Origin: UBA11865 sp963749825
GTDB taxonomy: Bacteria; Chloroflexota; Anaerolineae; Promineifilales; Promineifilaceae
DNA: 64,000 nt
Assembly (NCBI GenBank): GCA_963749825.1
Contig: CAVVOI010000013.1
Span: forward strand, 248,001 to 312,000
Direction of reading: 5' to 3'
Positions 24,948 through 34,408 of this stretch are shown piece after piece. The position numbers and the translations under genes are program-made. Position 1 is the stretch's first letter. Every line of letters begins with the position of its first letter. The notes under the pieces were generated by a model. The model searched no databases and had not been told where the DNA came from. It saw only the letters and a list, made by a program, of their open reading frames with translations.

Positions 24948-27575
24948 TTATGCTTCCAGATTATTTATGATGGCTTGCTGATTTAGCCTTGCGCCTTCCA
25001 CTAACAGCAGCGCCAATTTGTTATCATCGGTTATGGACTCCAGTGATTCACGTAGTGGTTCTATTCGCCACTGAACTAGCGAAGCCGGTAAGCCAGTCTG
25101 CGCTAACGCAAAACCTAGAAGATACGCTGCCTTCTCCTCAGCTAATAGGTCCTTATATAAAAGAGCGAAATCCAATAATGTCTCGATGAAACGAATGCCA
25201 CCATTCGACAGACTGTGTTCGAGCGCCCGGTCGAAGGCCAGCTGAGCGGTCTCCAGTTCGCCTTGCTGCAGGTAGACACGACCTGATAATTGCCACCAAC
25301 GGGTCTGTTCCTTGCTGTCGTTCCGCCGTTCTAAGATCGGGCGCGACTCTCGTAATAAGCCACGGGCTTTCTGAGGCTGCCCAACCTGCCAGGCTAATTG
25401 CCCGAGATCAAGCAGGCACGTCAGCGCGTTGCCCTCATCGCCAAGCTGTTCGAACTCGGCCAGGCTTTCCTGTAGGAGTTCTTCTGCCTTCTTGAAATCA
25501 CCAACAGCCAGGTACGTTTCACCCAAGTAACTAAGCGCTTCGCTGGCCAATCTTGGCAAGGAAAGTTCGCACCATAGAACATACTCCTCCTCAAAATTGC
25601 TGCAGGCCAATTCGTATCGCCCTTGATGCAAATTGAGATGGCCAAGATTACGCAGCGCAAAGGCGATCCCTTCTTGATCGCCCAGCGACCGGCTGACGGC
25701 CAGGCCGCGTTCTATACTTAATTGGGCTTCCCCATATCGGCCCTGTTGTCGGTAGTGCGCTCCCAACATACCCAGAGAAAAAGCCATCCCATAAGGATTG
25801 CCAATCTCTTCAAAGATATCGAGGCTTTCAAGGCAGCGTCGTTCTCTTTCCAATGGATCGCGCGCAGTCACGTTCTCAAATACTGACAATAATTGTGGCC
25901 AGGCTAAGTCTTCGCGAGCCCCTAAGTTCCGAAGGATCGCCAGTGCTTTGCTGACAGCCGGCATAGCTTGGTCTGCCCCGTGAGTTCGGCTATGTTCCAA
26001 CCCATAGCTGGCCAATGCTTTGCCGTAAACAATGCCTTGTAATCCTTCCGGGTCCTGCATATGAAGGGCGTCAACCGCCAATCGCATCGCCGCCTCACCC
26101 TCTACATAATTGGCGCGCAAATTGTAGAACCAGTCGAGTGGAAACAACATTTTCCGCAGATCTTCTAGCCGCCGGCCCTTGACAGCCCATCTCCAGGCAG
26201 AACGCAGATTATCGAGGTCGGCTAGCATGACCCTGTGGTCACCGCGATAAAGGGACTCCATCTGTCCGGCAGCTAATGTAGCGAAATAGGCGCAATGGGC
26301 ATCACGTATCGTACCGCTTTCTCCGCGCCCCGTTAATTGTTCGGCAGCAAATTGGCGCAACAAATCATGAACAGAAAATCTATCCTCGTCAATCCGTTGA
26401 ATGAGCGATTTGTCGAATAGGGTTGATAGCGTATACAGATCGGTGCCGGTTACCTGGTGCGCGGCCTCGTGTGTAAAACTACTTTGGAAAACGGCCAGCC
26501 GGGCGAATGAGATGCGTTGGTCGTCGTTCAGTAAATTCCACGACCGGTTGATCACGGTTCGCATGTCTGAGGTACTGGTTCCTAGGAACTCAAGACCTCG
26601 ATTCAATTCCTGCTCGATGTCGGCTACCGGCAACATGCGCATCCAGTCGGCCGCCAGTTCGATTGCCAGAGGCATGCCTTCCAGCCGTAAACAAATACGC
26701 CGGATCGATGACAACGCCGTCAGTTTCAGAGAGTGGTTTGAGATTCGGCCGGTTGCTTGTAGGAATAGTTTCACGGCGTCCATCGCCTCGGGTTCCTCGT
26801 TTTCATCTGGGGAAATTTTCAGGCCTTTGATGGTGTACAGCACTTCACCAGGAATATTTAGCCGTTCGCGGGAAGTAATCAAGAACCTGCAGACCGGCGC
26901 ATCTGCGAGTACTTCAGAGATGAACAGCGACCCTGACAAGAGATGTTCGAATCCATCCAATATGATCAACAGCTTTTTCTCTCGGAGGTAAGGTACTAGG
27001 GTGCGTTTGGGATCTTCCCCGCCTTGTGGCGACAACTCGAGAGCTGCTGATATCGCTACTGCAATATACTCTTCGGCCGTTGTGAAAACGTATTCTGCGT
27101 TATCCTGCGCAGAAAAAGTAACCCAACAAACACCATCAACGAAGTGATCATTAACTAATTTCGCCACCTGCAGGGCTAATCTCGTTTTGCCCATGCCACC
27201 GGGCCCAGTCACGGTAACCAATCGCGACTCGGAATCGACGAGCGTTGTTGTCAGGTAGCTTATTTCCTGCTCTCGGCCGATAAATGGGGTTAAGGGGATA
27301 GGTGAGTTGTCATGCGGCTGCTGCGTTTGCTCCGCTTTCTGAGCCAAAATCCCCAACTGCCGTGCATAGGTGATCGCTTCGGCGCGATTGTTGGCGCCCA
27401 GCTTGTTATAAATTTGGCGCACATGCCATTTGACAGTGGTGAGCGAGATATATAGTTGTTCGGCGATCTCGGCATTTGTACGTCGTCTGGCCTTCAAAAG
27501 TAAAACCTCTAACTCGCGTTCGGTTAGAGATATATCGCCGATAACGTCGCGCCGCCTCGCATGGCTAGTACCCAT
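24948..27575 (-). CDS. LuxR-type regulator with N-terminal HTH, NB-ARC-like ATPase and TPR repeats
   Basis: 875 residues from the ATG at 27575, which has AAGGAG 7 nt upstream; an earlier ATG at 27611 is less likely. The DNA-binding domain is at the N-terminus (about residues 15-75): SLTERELEVLLLKARRRTNA and TTVKWHVRQIYNKLGANNRA match the GerE/LuxR HTH. A STAND ATPase follows, with PFIGREQEI, Walker A VTGPGGMGKTRLALQ and Walker B-like LLIILDGFEHLL. The C-terminal ~330 residues are TPR-like helical repeats (LGMLGAHYRQQGRYGEAQLS, ALRNLGHLNLHQGRYELAC). MalT-like regulators have the HTH at the other end. The signal is unknown. Confidence 0.9.
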   Translation of the reverse strand: MGTSHARRRDVIGDISLTERELEVLLLKARRRTNAEIAEQLYISLTTVKWHVRQIYNKLGANNRAEAITYARQLGILAQKAEQTQQPHDNSPIPLTPFIGREQEISYLTTTLVDSESRLVTVTGPGGMGKTRLALQVAKLVNDHFVDGVCWVTFSAQDNAEYVFTTAEEYIAVAISAALELSPQGGEDPKRTLVPYLREKKLLIILDGFEHLLSGSLFISEVLADAPVCRFLITSRERLNIPGEVLYTIKGLKISPDENEEPEAMDAVKLFLQATGRISNHSLKLTALSSIRRICLRLEGMPLAIELAADWMRMLPVADIEQELNRGLEFLGTSTSDMRTVINRSWNLLNDDQRISFARLAVFQSSFTHEAAHQVTGTDLYTLSTLFDKSLIQRIDEDRFSVHDLLRQFAAEQLTGRGESGTIRDAHCAYFATLAAGQMESLYRGDHRVMLADLDNLRSAWRWAVKGRRLEDLRKMLFPLDWFYNLRANYVEGEAAMRLAVDALHMQDPEGLQGIVYGKALASYGLEHSRTHGADQAMPAVSKALAILRNLGAREDLAWPQLLSVFENVTARDPLERERRCLESLDIFEEIGNPYGMAFSLGMLGAHYRQQGRYGEAQLSIERGLAVSRSLGDQEGIAFALRNLGHLNLHQGRYELACSNFEEEYVLWCELSLPRLASEALSYLGETYLAVGDFKKAEELLQESLAEFEQLGDEGNALTCLLDLGQLAWQVGQPQKARGLLRESRPILERRNDSKEQTRWWQLSGRVYLQQGELETAQLAFDRALEHSLSNGGIRFIETLLDFALLYKDLLAEEKAAYLLGFALAQTGLPASLVQWRIEPLRESLESITDDNKLALLLVEGARLNQQAIINNLEA

Positions 27576-27775
27576 CAGCCTCTCCTTGGGACCATAAACC
27601 ACTGCTAACATGCAGTCTAAAGGTAGGGCAGAGGAGAGTCAATATTGTGAAATATTGCACAATACCACATAGGCCATGGCGGGTCTAAACGTAAGCTGCG
27701 GAACTGAATTAACCCGAAAAGAGCACCATAATAAGGTGCCCTAGTCAAAACCAGACTGCCATCCAGCGATTCAAA

Positions 27776-27820
27776 AGTAACACAGGCCGGTGGCCTGTTC
27801 CATGGAACCTGTTTTTTTTT
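27776..27820 (+). terminator. Dispersed-repeat hairpin with a nine-T tract
   Basis: AAGTAACACAGGCCGGTGGC and the following CTGTT match, with two mismatches, the inverse of the element at 1735-1762. The 7-bp stem ACAGGCC-GGT-GGCCTGT (27782-27798) is followed by an inverted GTTCCATGGAAC and nine Ts. No plus-strand gene lies upstream, so it would terminate only leader transcription towards 27836. Confidence 0.5.
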
Positions 27821-27835
27821 AGGAGAACGAAACTA

Positions 27836-27916
27836 ATGGCTAAAGCAATCTGGAAAAGTGTCGTGCTTGCGAAAAGTGACGAATCGAGTTTGGCAAACAG
27901 TCGCGGCAGCTCATGA
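27836..27916 (+). pseudogene. Remnant of a DUF427-type gene (26 codons)
   Basis: With a good ribosome site (AGGAG) the frame reads MAKAIWKSVVLAKSDES and then diverges and stops. The first 15 residues match the strand at the start of DUF427 domain proteins (AIWNG-x-V-x-A-x-SDD). The remaining ~75 residues of that domain are absent. Confidence 0.45.
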
Positions 27917-27950
27917 TGATTTGTCCAAAATTGCTAATTAACATAATGTT

Positions 27951-28349
27951 CTATCTGGCTTCACTTATCTCCAGCAAATGTCCGTCTGGATCTCTAAAGA
28001 AACAGCGAACTTCTCCGCCCCAATCGGTCGGAGGTGTCATAAACTCCGCTCCCCGAGATCTCAGTTCGTCGTACGCCACCGGGCAATCCGGTACACGAAT
28101 GGTCATAGCGTGACTCACATCGTTCGGGTTATGTGGCGCGGAAAAAGTCACCTGGGGCTTATCTTTCGTTGGCTCGCCGCCGGTCACCAACAGCAGCCAG
28201 CTATCAAGAAACGACAAAACACAGGAAGTCCCCCCATACTCTCTGTAGATCTCAGCCCCCAGGACATCAGTATAAAACGTTTTCGATCGTTCCATTTCGT
28301 CGACTACCAGAATATGAGTCAACGCCATATCTTCATTTGGAAATTCCAT
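27951..28349 (-). CDS. VOC family (glyoxalase/bleomycin-resistance-like) protein
   Basis: 132 residues with two beta-alpha-beta-beta-beta units: LTHILVVDEMERSKTFYTDV in the first and VAYDELRSRGAEFM, then RCFFRDPDGHLLEISEA in the second. The His of the first strand and the Glu of HLLEI are the usual metal ligands of VOC enzymes. It could be a metal-dependent lyase, isomerase or a drug-binding protein. The start has AAAGG 9 nt upstream. Confidence 0.85.
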   Translation of the reverse strand: MEFPNEDMALTHILVVDEMERSKTFYTDVLGAEIYREYGGTSCVLSFLDSWLLLVTGGEPTKDKPQVTFSAPHNPNDVSHAMTIRVPDCPVAYDELRSRGAEFMTPPTDWGGEVRCFFRDPDGHLLEISEAR

Positions 28350-28463
28350 TTTCAGCTACCTTTATGATTTTCTGGCTGAGGCCATTACTCTGATCTGCTG
28401 GATTTGTAGAGTTGGGGTGCGTACTAAAGTTGAAGCAGCGATCCGAAGCTGCCCAAGATTCAA

Positions 28464-29714
28464 TCAAGCAACATGCCGCAGATTGAGACCAAAGAAGCAT
28501 CTTGCTTGATCTGCCGGACATTGCTCGTAAGCAATCTCTGTCCCCTGGCCCAGACCCAAATAACGCAGCATCAGATAGATGGATGAAAAACCACAAATCC
28601 GGTTTTTATCACCAACCCTGGCCACTTCACTATAAAAACGGCCGGCATCCCCTTGACCTATAGCCTCCATCAAACTTTTATCGCTTGAGATCAGGTTAGT
28701 CCGTCGATCAGTATCCATGATAAAATCATCGCCAAAGTTGGGGCCAACATGAGCCAGATCCACCGACGCCACAGCCAAGACCTTCTTTCCAACCGTAGCC
28801 GCTTTTAAGCTTTCGAGGAAGGCATTTAACTTGGGATCCTGGTCGGGATGGTTGCCATTCATGACGAATTCGTGAAACGATCCACAGAGGATGGGCACAA
28901 CTGGTGGCGGATCATTCCCCCGAATGTGGTGCAGCCACACGGCCGATAACTCGATTGAATGTTCCTTGCGGTGGTGTAGCTCTTCATCATAAGCCGACGG
29001 CCCAATAGCCTCGGCCAACCGATCCACTAGATTTGAGTCAGTTGGTAGAACACCAAGCGGCGTGGCATAGGGTATTTGGGTTAGTGTTATGCTGCCTGGG
29101 CTGCCATTATGATCGGTGCCGAAAATCAAAACCAGATCAGCTTCCTCGACGGCCGCTTTCGCCCGTCGCCAGACCTGGGCATAAACCGGCCCGCCCCGCT
29201 GGTAATCAATATGCGGTGATATGATGCCCCGGCCGGTCCAAGGCTGCCAGCCATCCAGGTTGTCTTCCTCTCCATAGGCGTCGAAGACTTGCGCCAATTG
29301 TTCCGCTTCGGCCGGGTAGCCTAGACCTGCCAGCGTCGGCAAGCGATAAGGTTGAGAGCGATAAGTTAACAACTGTTCGCCGATGATTTTTTTGGTTCGT
29401 TCATTGTCCAGCAAACAGGCTTCATCCAGTTGATTTAGGGTGCTGCGGACCAAATCAGGATCGATATCAGGGCCATATAATGCAAACAACTCGGCCTCAA
29501 TATCTTCAATTTCGCGGCTGCCGTCGAAATAGATGAGGATTTGAGCCAGGGCCGGTGTCAGGATAATCTGGTAATCGCTTAATTCCAGTGGATCGCGCAA
29601 CAACCACATCTGTTGATCTTGATAAATAACCGGTTGGAAATCCAGAGGTCGTAGGCGAGGCTTTTGAGACAAGCTTGATTCTCCAGTTAGAGTTTGTTCT
29701 TTTGATGCAAGCAT
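28464..29714 (-). CDS. MEMO1-like (AmmeMemoRadiSam system protein B) family protein
   Basis: About 416 residues. The C-terminal two thirds match the MEMO fold, a relative of extradiol dioxygenases: IISPHIDYQRGGPVYAQVW, VLIFGTDHNGS, ELHHRKEHSIELSAVWLHH and SVDLAHVGPNFGD hold the conserved His, Asp and Cys metal-site residues. The N-terminal ~130 residues (LRPLDFQPVIYQDQQMWLLR, the SREIEDIEAEL helix) resemble the PqqD-like/winged segment sometimes fused to MEMO in bacteria. The AmmeMemoRadiSam partners (AMMECR1, radical SAM) are not next to it, so it is a stand-alone version. I choose the ATG at 29714. Confidence 0.85.
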   Translation of the reverse strand: MLASKEQTLTGESSLSQKPRLRPLDFQPVIYQDQQMWLLRDPLELSDYQIILTPALAQILIYFDGSREIEDIEAELFALYGPDIDPDLVRSTLNQLDEACLLDNERTKKIIGEQLLTYRSQPYRLPTLAGLGYPAEAEQLAQVFDAYGEEDNLDGWQPWTGRGIISPHIDYQRGGPVYAQVWRRAKAAVEEADLVLIFGTDHNGSPGSITLTQIPYATPLGVLPTDSNLVDRLAEAIGPSAYDEELHHRKEHSIELSAVWLHHIRGNDPPPVVPILCGSFHEFVMNGNHPDQDPKLNAFLESLKAATVGKKVLAVASVDLAHVGPNFGDDFIMDTDRRTNLISSDKSLMEAIGQGDAGRFYSEVARVGDKNRICGFSSIYLMLRYLGLGQGTEIAYEQCPADQARCFFGLNLRHVA

Positions 29715-29772
29715 TAACAATTTCGCGATAAACTTCTATAATCAGTCCATACCAATGCTCAAGTATCCGTAG

Positions 29773-31335
29773 ATGGCTTCAAACATGCAAGAAGAGCCGC
29801 AAAGCGAAACTGAAGAACGCCGGAATACTCCACTTTGGATGGTTGCTCTGGGCGGCCTAGCCTTGGTCGCTCTGATCTGTTTGCTTATTGGCGCAGTCAC
29901 GGTTTTCACCTCCGATAGACCCTCATTGCCTACGGTTGCCGCCCAGGCGGTGTTTGAAGCTCTGCCTATAATGGGGCCAGAGGATCCGGACACGCCAGCG
30001 CCACCGGCTACAGCGGCGCCATTGGTTCCCCAGCCCGGCGGCCGTTCGGCCGGAGATCCCTACATCCCTGAATTAGGCAACAGTGGTTATGATGTCCAGC
30101 GTTATACCATCCAATTAGCCCTGGATCCGGCCATTGATCACGTCGAGGGAGCGACCACCATTGAGGCTACCAGTACCCTACACGGTTTATCTGAGATCTC
30201 TCTGGATTTCGCCGGTTTTGACGTTGGCTCAGTCACGGTAGATGGTCGGGCGGCCGGATTTACCAGGGAAGACAAAAAAATTATCGTGGCTTTGCCTGAA
30301 CCGTTACCGGCTGAAAAAACCTTCAACCTGGCGATCAGTTACAGAGGCAGCCCCTTATACGAGCCATCGCCATATTTGCGCTTTGTCGATCACCTGGGCC
30401 TGCATTACCCGGACGGGGAAACCATCTTCGCCATTGCCGAGCCCGATGGGGCCCGATATTGGTTCCCGGCCAATGACCACCCCCGCGACAAAGCCACTTT
30501 CCGCTTCGAGTTATTAGTGCCCGAAGGCTTGGTGGCAGTGGCCAATGGCCAGTTAATCGAGCAACGATCGGCCGCGTTACCCGGCGGCGAATTGGGTAAC
30601 CTCTTCATCTGGGAACACAATTTTCCGATGGCCCCCTATCTGGCCCTGGTGGCGGCCGGAGCCTATGAACAGATCAACGGTCAAACGCCCGCGGGCACCC
30701 CTTTGCGACACTACGCGATGCCTGAACAGCGGGAAGAAATCTTGGAAATTGCGGCCGAGGCCGGATCGGCCCTTGATTGGATGGTATCCTTATTGGGACC
30801 CTATCCTTTCGAGACCTTTGGCTACGTCACCGCCCAGGTTCCTGGGGGTTCAATGGAAACCCAGAGCCTGGTCTTGCTTTCAGACAGCATGATCGGCAAA
30901 AAGACGGCCGTGCATGAATTAGCACATATGTGGTTCGGAAATTGGGTCAGCCTGGATAGTTGGTCGGAAATGTGGCGCAACGAGGGCTTCGCTACTTACA
31001 TCCAGATGATGTGGGAAAACCGGCATGATCCCGAAGAGTTGGAACTGCAAATAGCGGCCGTTAGTTCAGTCGTCGAGGGCAACGATAAACATTATCCCTT
31101 GAACCAGCCCCCGCCGGAGTACCTGTTTGAATTGAACGTCTATTTTGAGGGAGCATTGGCTGCCCACGCCTTACACCAGGAGATGGGCGACGAGGCTTTT
31201 TTCTCCGGTTTGCGGACCTACTTCCAGAACTATGGTGGCGGCACAGCCAGCGATGCGCAATTTAAGGCCGTGATGGAAGCCGCCGCCGGCCGGTCGCTAG
31301 ATGAACTTTTCGCTCAGTGGTTTCCTCAAGCCTGA
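29773..31335 (+). CDS. M1-family metallopeptidase, membrane anchored
   Basis: 520 residues. A single N-terminal membrane helix (residues ~20-45, LGGLALVALICLLIGAVTVF) is followed by a Pro/Ala-rich linker and the M1 N-terminal beta domain (YTIQLALDPAIDHVEGATTI). The catalytic domain contains GGSMETQS (in place of GAMEN), VHELAHMWFGNWVSLDSWSE and the distal MWRNEGFATYIQ. The HExxH and the downstream Glu form the zinc site. The helical C-terminal domain of longer M1 aminopeptidases is absent, as in the short bacterial forms. It probably trims peptides outside the cytoplasmic membrane. Confidence 0.92.
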   Translation: MASNMQEEPQSETEERRNTPLWMVALGGLALVALICLLIGAVTVFTSDRPSLPTVAAQAVFEALPIMGPEDPDTPAPPATAAPLVPQPGGRSAGDPYIPELGNSGYDVQRYTIQLALDPAIDHVEGATTIEATSTLHGLSEISLDFAGFDVGSVTVDGRAAGFTREDKKIIVALPEPLPAEKTFNLAISYRGSPLYEPSPYLRFVDHLGLHYPDGETIFAIAEPDGARYWFPANDHPRDKATFRFELLVPEGLVAVANGQLIEQRSAALPGGELGNLFIWEHNFPMAPYLALVAAGAYEQINGQTPAGTPLRHYAMPEQREEILEIAAEAGSALDWMVSLLGPYPFETFGYVTAQVPGGSMETQSLVLLSDSMIGKKTAVHELAHMWFGNWVSLDSWSEMWRNEGFATYIQMMWENRHDPEELELQIAAVSSVVEGNDKHYPLNQPPPEYLFELNVYFEGALAAHALHQEMGDEAFFSGLRTYFQNYGGGTASDAQFKAVMEAAAGRSLDELFAQWFPQA

Positions 31336-31354
31336 TGCGTCGTCCGTTGGTTGC

Positions 31355-32053
31355 TTAGGGGCAGGACATGGCAAAACCCAAGCCCTCTAAAACAGGGCCT
31401 CCCAGGCTGCAATAAAGGATATCTGGCGCCAGGGCATCAAGTACGAATAGGCTGCCGGCGCAGAAAACGATCAAAAAAATCACTAGGCATCCGCAGCCGA
31501 TTAAATACCGATTGCGCGAACTGGATTCCGTCTGGGCGGGTGGCAAGGATTCTTGAGGCTCGGTAAAAGTTCTTGGCGGTGGCTGAGATACAGCCTCGTA
31601 CTCAACCACGGGGGGAGGAGGCGCCTGATATTCGGGCTGGGGTGTCTGAACAGCGCCTTCCCATACCGGAGCCGCATCGGGATTGGCCACCGTCTGGTCC
31701 ATATCCGGCACGGGCTCTGCTTTGATGATCGTCGCATCCATTGCTGAAGTAGCATCTATAAAAGTTATGTTGGTCGCTTCGCCCACTTCGATCAGATCTC
31801 CGTTGCGCAAGGGTGTTGCGACGGAGATGCGGTGTTCGTTGACGAAGGTGCCATTTGTGCTGCCAAGATCTTCGATGACATAACGGCCGCCCTGAAAAAT
31901 GATCTGGGCATGACGCCGCGACACTTCCGGATCGTACAACACAACTTCATTGATCGCCTCGCGGCCGAGGACGGTGGTTTCACCGCTTATTTCATATTCT
32001 TGTTGTGGCGCCGAACCATGGCGAATAATTAACGAGGCCCCGGTATTATTCAT
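31355..32053 (-). CDS. FHA-domain protein with C-terminal membrane anchor
   Basis: 232 residues from the ATG at 32053 (AAGGAG 11 nt upstream; the GTG at 32065 directly abuts that site). An N-terminal FHA domain (about residues 8-95) has VLGREAINEVVL, SRRHAQIIF and DLGSTNGTFVNEH, the phosphothreonine-binding residues. A ~100-residue Pro/Gln/Glu linker and one membrane helix (YLIGCGCLVIFLIVFCAG) follow, with a short extracytoplasmic end. It may be a target of the kinase at 2906 or of another one; this is an inference. Confidence 0.85.
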   Translation of the reverse strand: MNNTGASLIIRHGSAPQQEYEISGETTVLGREAINEVVLYDPEVSRRHAQIIFQGGRYVIEDLGSTNGTFVNEHRISVATPLRNGDLIEVGEATNITFIDATSAMDATIIKAEPVPDMDQTVANPDAAPVWEGAVQTPQPEYQAPPPPVVEYEAVSQPPPRTFTEPQESLPPAQTESSSRNRYLIGCGCLVIFLIVFCAGSLFVLDALAPDILYCSLGGPVLEGLGFAMSCP

Positions 32054-32147
32054 GGCTGAGAGCACTCCTTATTGTTTTGAAGAGAGCACAATACGACTAG
32101 ATGCTGGCAATATACAAATAAGGTTACCATTTGTCAATCTGAAGACT

Positions 32148-32783
32148 CTAAAGAACCGACATCTGGCGCAGGTATTCGCGGAATAAGGCTGGTGTTGTGA
32201 ATGTGTGTGTGTGAATGCCCAATCGCGACGCCGATGCCGTATATCTGGGGACGTCATCTGTGAAAATCGCTTCCTCAGGCTGGACGCCCAATCTATCGAG
32301 CGCCAACTGGAAAATGGCCGGATCCGGCTTCACGACGCCGGCCGAGTGCGAGGTAACAATAACGTCAAACAATTGATCTTGCAGGCCAAAGTCATTGTAA
32401 AAGAGGCGACTCATTTCGGTTTCCGACCAGCCTGTATTGCTTAATACGGCTAGCTTGAAGCGGCTAGATAGCTCCTGGACCAGAGTGCCCATCTCGAGAT
32501 TCACTTTTTCTCTCCCATTAAAAACGGTGCTTGAAATGGCGTAGATTGCATCAGGATCGATGATCCCTCTTGGCCCTAAGATATCGATCCAAAATTCCTC
32601 GCGGTCGATTTCACCTGTGAACCACCTTCGTGCCAGTTCGCCCTCAAAAAGATAGGACCAGACCTCATCTGGTTCCAGGTGTAGACGTTGGGCTAACCTG
32701 ACCCGGCGTACCTCATCCTCTGCCGGATCATCGAGGACATTTAGAACTTCTCCAAAGTCGAATATGATTGCTTTAATGATCAA
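32148..32783 (-). CDS. HAD-superfamily hydrolase (subfamily IA, epoxide-hydrolase-N-terminus-like)
   Basis: 211 residues from a TTG start at 32783, chosen because GGAG lies 7 nt upstream and the protein then begins directly with IIKAIIFDFGEVL. Motif I is DFGEVL: the nucleophile Asp is kept, but the second Asp of typical phosphatases is Gly, as in the DFGGVL subgroup. Motif II is LSNTG, motif III the Lys of VVKPDPAIFQLALDRL and motif IV FTDDVPRYTASASRLG. The subgroup includes phosphatases and haloacid dehalogenase-like enzymes. The longer open frame upstream of 32783 has no support. Confidence 0.8.
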   Translation of the reverse strand: MIIKAIIFDFGEVLNVLDDPAEDEVRRVRLAQRLHLEPDEVWSYLFEGELARRWFTGEIDREEFWIDILGPRGIIDPDAIYAISSTVFNGREKVNLEMGTLVQELSSRFKLAVLSNTGWSETEMSRLFYNDFGLQDQLFDVIVTSHSAGVVKPDPAIFQLALDRLGVQPEEAIFTDDVPRYTASASRLGIHTHTFTTPALFREYLRQMSVL

Positions 32784-32835
32784 AACTTGTCTCCTATCTT
32801 GGGTTCGCCAACGTTCTAAAAATAGTTTGTACTGG

Positions 32836-33555
32836 TTATGTCGCGGGTTGTTTTGCCGCTTGAAGCAGGCTAGACCAGACGGCGTTTTTGTCGGCCAATT
32901 GGTCAAAGGTCAGATAGATGACCCGCCGCAGCTTCGCGGACTCGCTTTTTTTACTAGGTGCATAGAATTGAAAATTAATCTCCTCAGATTCCGGTCCCCA
33001 GGTGGAGAGGTAGGTGATGGCCAATGCCGGTACCGGTTGGGATCGGAAACAGAGTAGACCGGATTCTACAGTTTCAATAGCCCCCGGCTGAATGAATTCA
33101 TAGAGGAAACGGCCGGGTGACTTCTCAACCATGATCGTATGGTCGCCAACAGGAACCCGCCACACTTGGGCCGGCCGGTGTAGAACATATTCCTCTGTTT
33201 CGCTCACGCTGAAACGGCCGCTGGCACAGGTTGATATTTTATGATTGGCCTCAAGCCCAACAGCCTCCTGCGGTTCATTCTGGGAGCCTAGTACGATGAA
33301 ACGTTTATAACCAGCCCGTTTCGCACGCCAATAGAGCAGCCGCATGAGAATGGCCAGTAGGAATCCTAGTGCGACCAACGATATGGGCCAATTGAGGAGT
33401 AGAGCTGCCAACGAGAGCAGCAAAGGTCCGTTCTTAAACCAGCCGCCAAATGTGAATCCCAGGAACCCATGCCGGTTGGTTCTGTATAAAAAACCATAAG
33501 TAGGTCCGGTTATTCGAGCCGCGAAACGCTGGCTAAAGGAAAGATCTTCCATCAT
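32836..33555 (-). CDS. Hypothetical membrane-associated protein
   Basis: 239 residues from the ATG at 33555. Two hydrophobic segments (around residues 42-72, GPLLLSLAALLLNW and ISLVALGFLLAILMRLLYW) are followed by a ~160-residue soluble domain rich in beta structure. That domain has no motif I know. A conserved-looking start, FAARITGPTYGFLYRTNRHG, precedes the membrane part. It sits 20 bp upstream of the HAD gene in the same orientation and 19 bp downstream of the IMPase gene, so the three may be cotranscribed. Confidence 0.7.
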   Translation of the reverse strand: MMEDLSFSQRFAARITGPTYGFLYRTNRHGFLGFTFGGWFKNGPLLLSLAALLLNWPISLVALGFLLAILMRLLYWRAKRAGYKRFIVLGSQNEPQEAVGLEANHKISTCASGRFSVSETEEYVLHRPAQVWRVPVGDHTIMVEKSPGRFLYEFIQPGAIETVESGLLCFRSQPVPALAITYLSTWGPESEEINFQFYAPSKKSESAKLRRVIYLTFDQLADKNAVWSSLLQAAKQPAT

Positions 33556-33586
33556 AAATAATCTCAAACAGCTGCTATCCGTTGTG

Positions 33587-34408
33587 CTAGCCTGTGGGGT
33601 TCGGTGTGGAGTCTAAGACTTCCACCATGCTGTGATGAACATGGCCATTGCTGGCGATCAAGGCTGTCTTGGGCGTGATTTTCCAATCGCTGCCATCTGG
33701 GTTTGAGATGCGGCCGCCTGCTTCGAGCACGAGGCAGACGCCAGCCGCTACATCCCAACTACCGAGCTTAAATTCCCAATAGCCATCCAAACGGCCGGCA
33801 GCGACATAAGCCAGGTCCAACGAGGCCGAACCGGCGCGGCGAATTCCTCGAGCCTTCTTGAGAAATGCCGCCACCTGGGCCAGGTTATCATCCTGTGTGT
33901 GGTGCCGGTCGTAAGGAAAACCTGTGGCCAATAAGCTATCCAGTAATTCATCATCCCGGCTAACCTGGAGCCGGCGCCTGGCCTCACCCGTCTGCAAATA
34001 CGCTCCTTGACCGAAGGATGCGCTGAAACATTCGTCACGAGTCGGATCATAGACGACGCCTAAAAGCGGCCGCCCATTTTCATACAAGGCGATGGAAGTG
34101 GAAAAAACAGGGTAGCCATTGGCGTAATTATTGGTGCCGTCAAGTGGGTCTACATACCAGACGTACGGAGTTTCATTGGATTGAAACCGGTCTTGTTCGC
34201 TTTCTTCGCTTACCAGACTGTGATTAGGAAAAGATTCTTGCAGCCGTCTGATGATCAAGGTCTCAGCCGCCTGGTCATATTCCGTGAGTAAATCGACGGC
34301 CGAACTCTTTCGGGTAATTGTTTTACCTTCAGCCAGCCCCTCGTTCAAGAGGGCGCCGGCTGCCTTGGCGGTATCGACTGCTACATCAAGCGCAACTAAA
34401 AGATCCAT
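33587..34408 (-). CDS. Inositol monophosphatase family protein
   Basis: 273 residues with the Li+-sensitive phosphatase signature: the ESEQ segment, VDPLDGTNNYANGYP (metal site 1/2, WVxDPLDGT-like) and SWDVAAGVCLVLEAGG at the C-terminal metal site. Substrates in this family are inositol phosphates, fructose 1,6-bisphosphate or 3'-phosphoadenosine phosphates; the choice cannot be made from sequence alone. The ATG is next to AAGGG, an unusually short spacing. It is divergent from the ABC-F gene. Confidence 0.9.
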   Translation of the reverse strand: MDLLVALDVAVDTAKAAGALLNEGLAEGKTITRKSSAVDLLTEYDQAAETLIIRRLQESFPNHSLVSEESEQDRFQSNETPYVWYVDPLDGTNNYANGYPVFSTSIALYENGRPLLGVVYDPTRDECFSASFGQGAYLQTGEARRRLQVSRDDELLDSLLATGFPYDRHHTQDDNLAQVAAFLKKARGIRRAGSASLDLAYVAAGRLDGYWEFKLGSWDVAAGVCLVLEAGGRISNPDGSDWKITPKTALIASNGHVHHSMVEVLDSTPNPTG

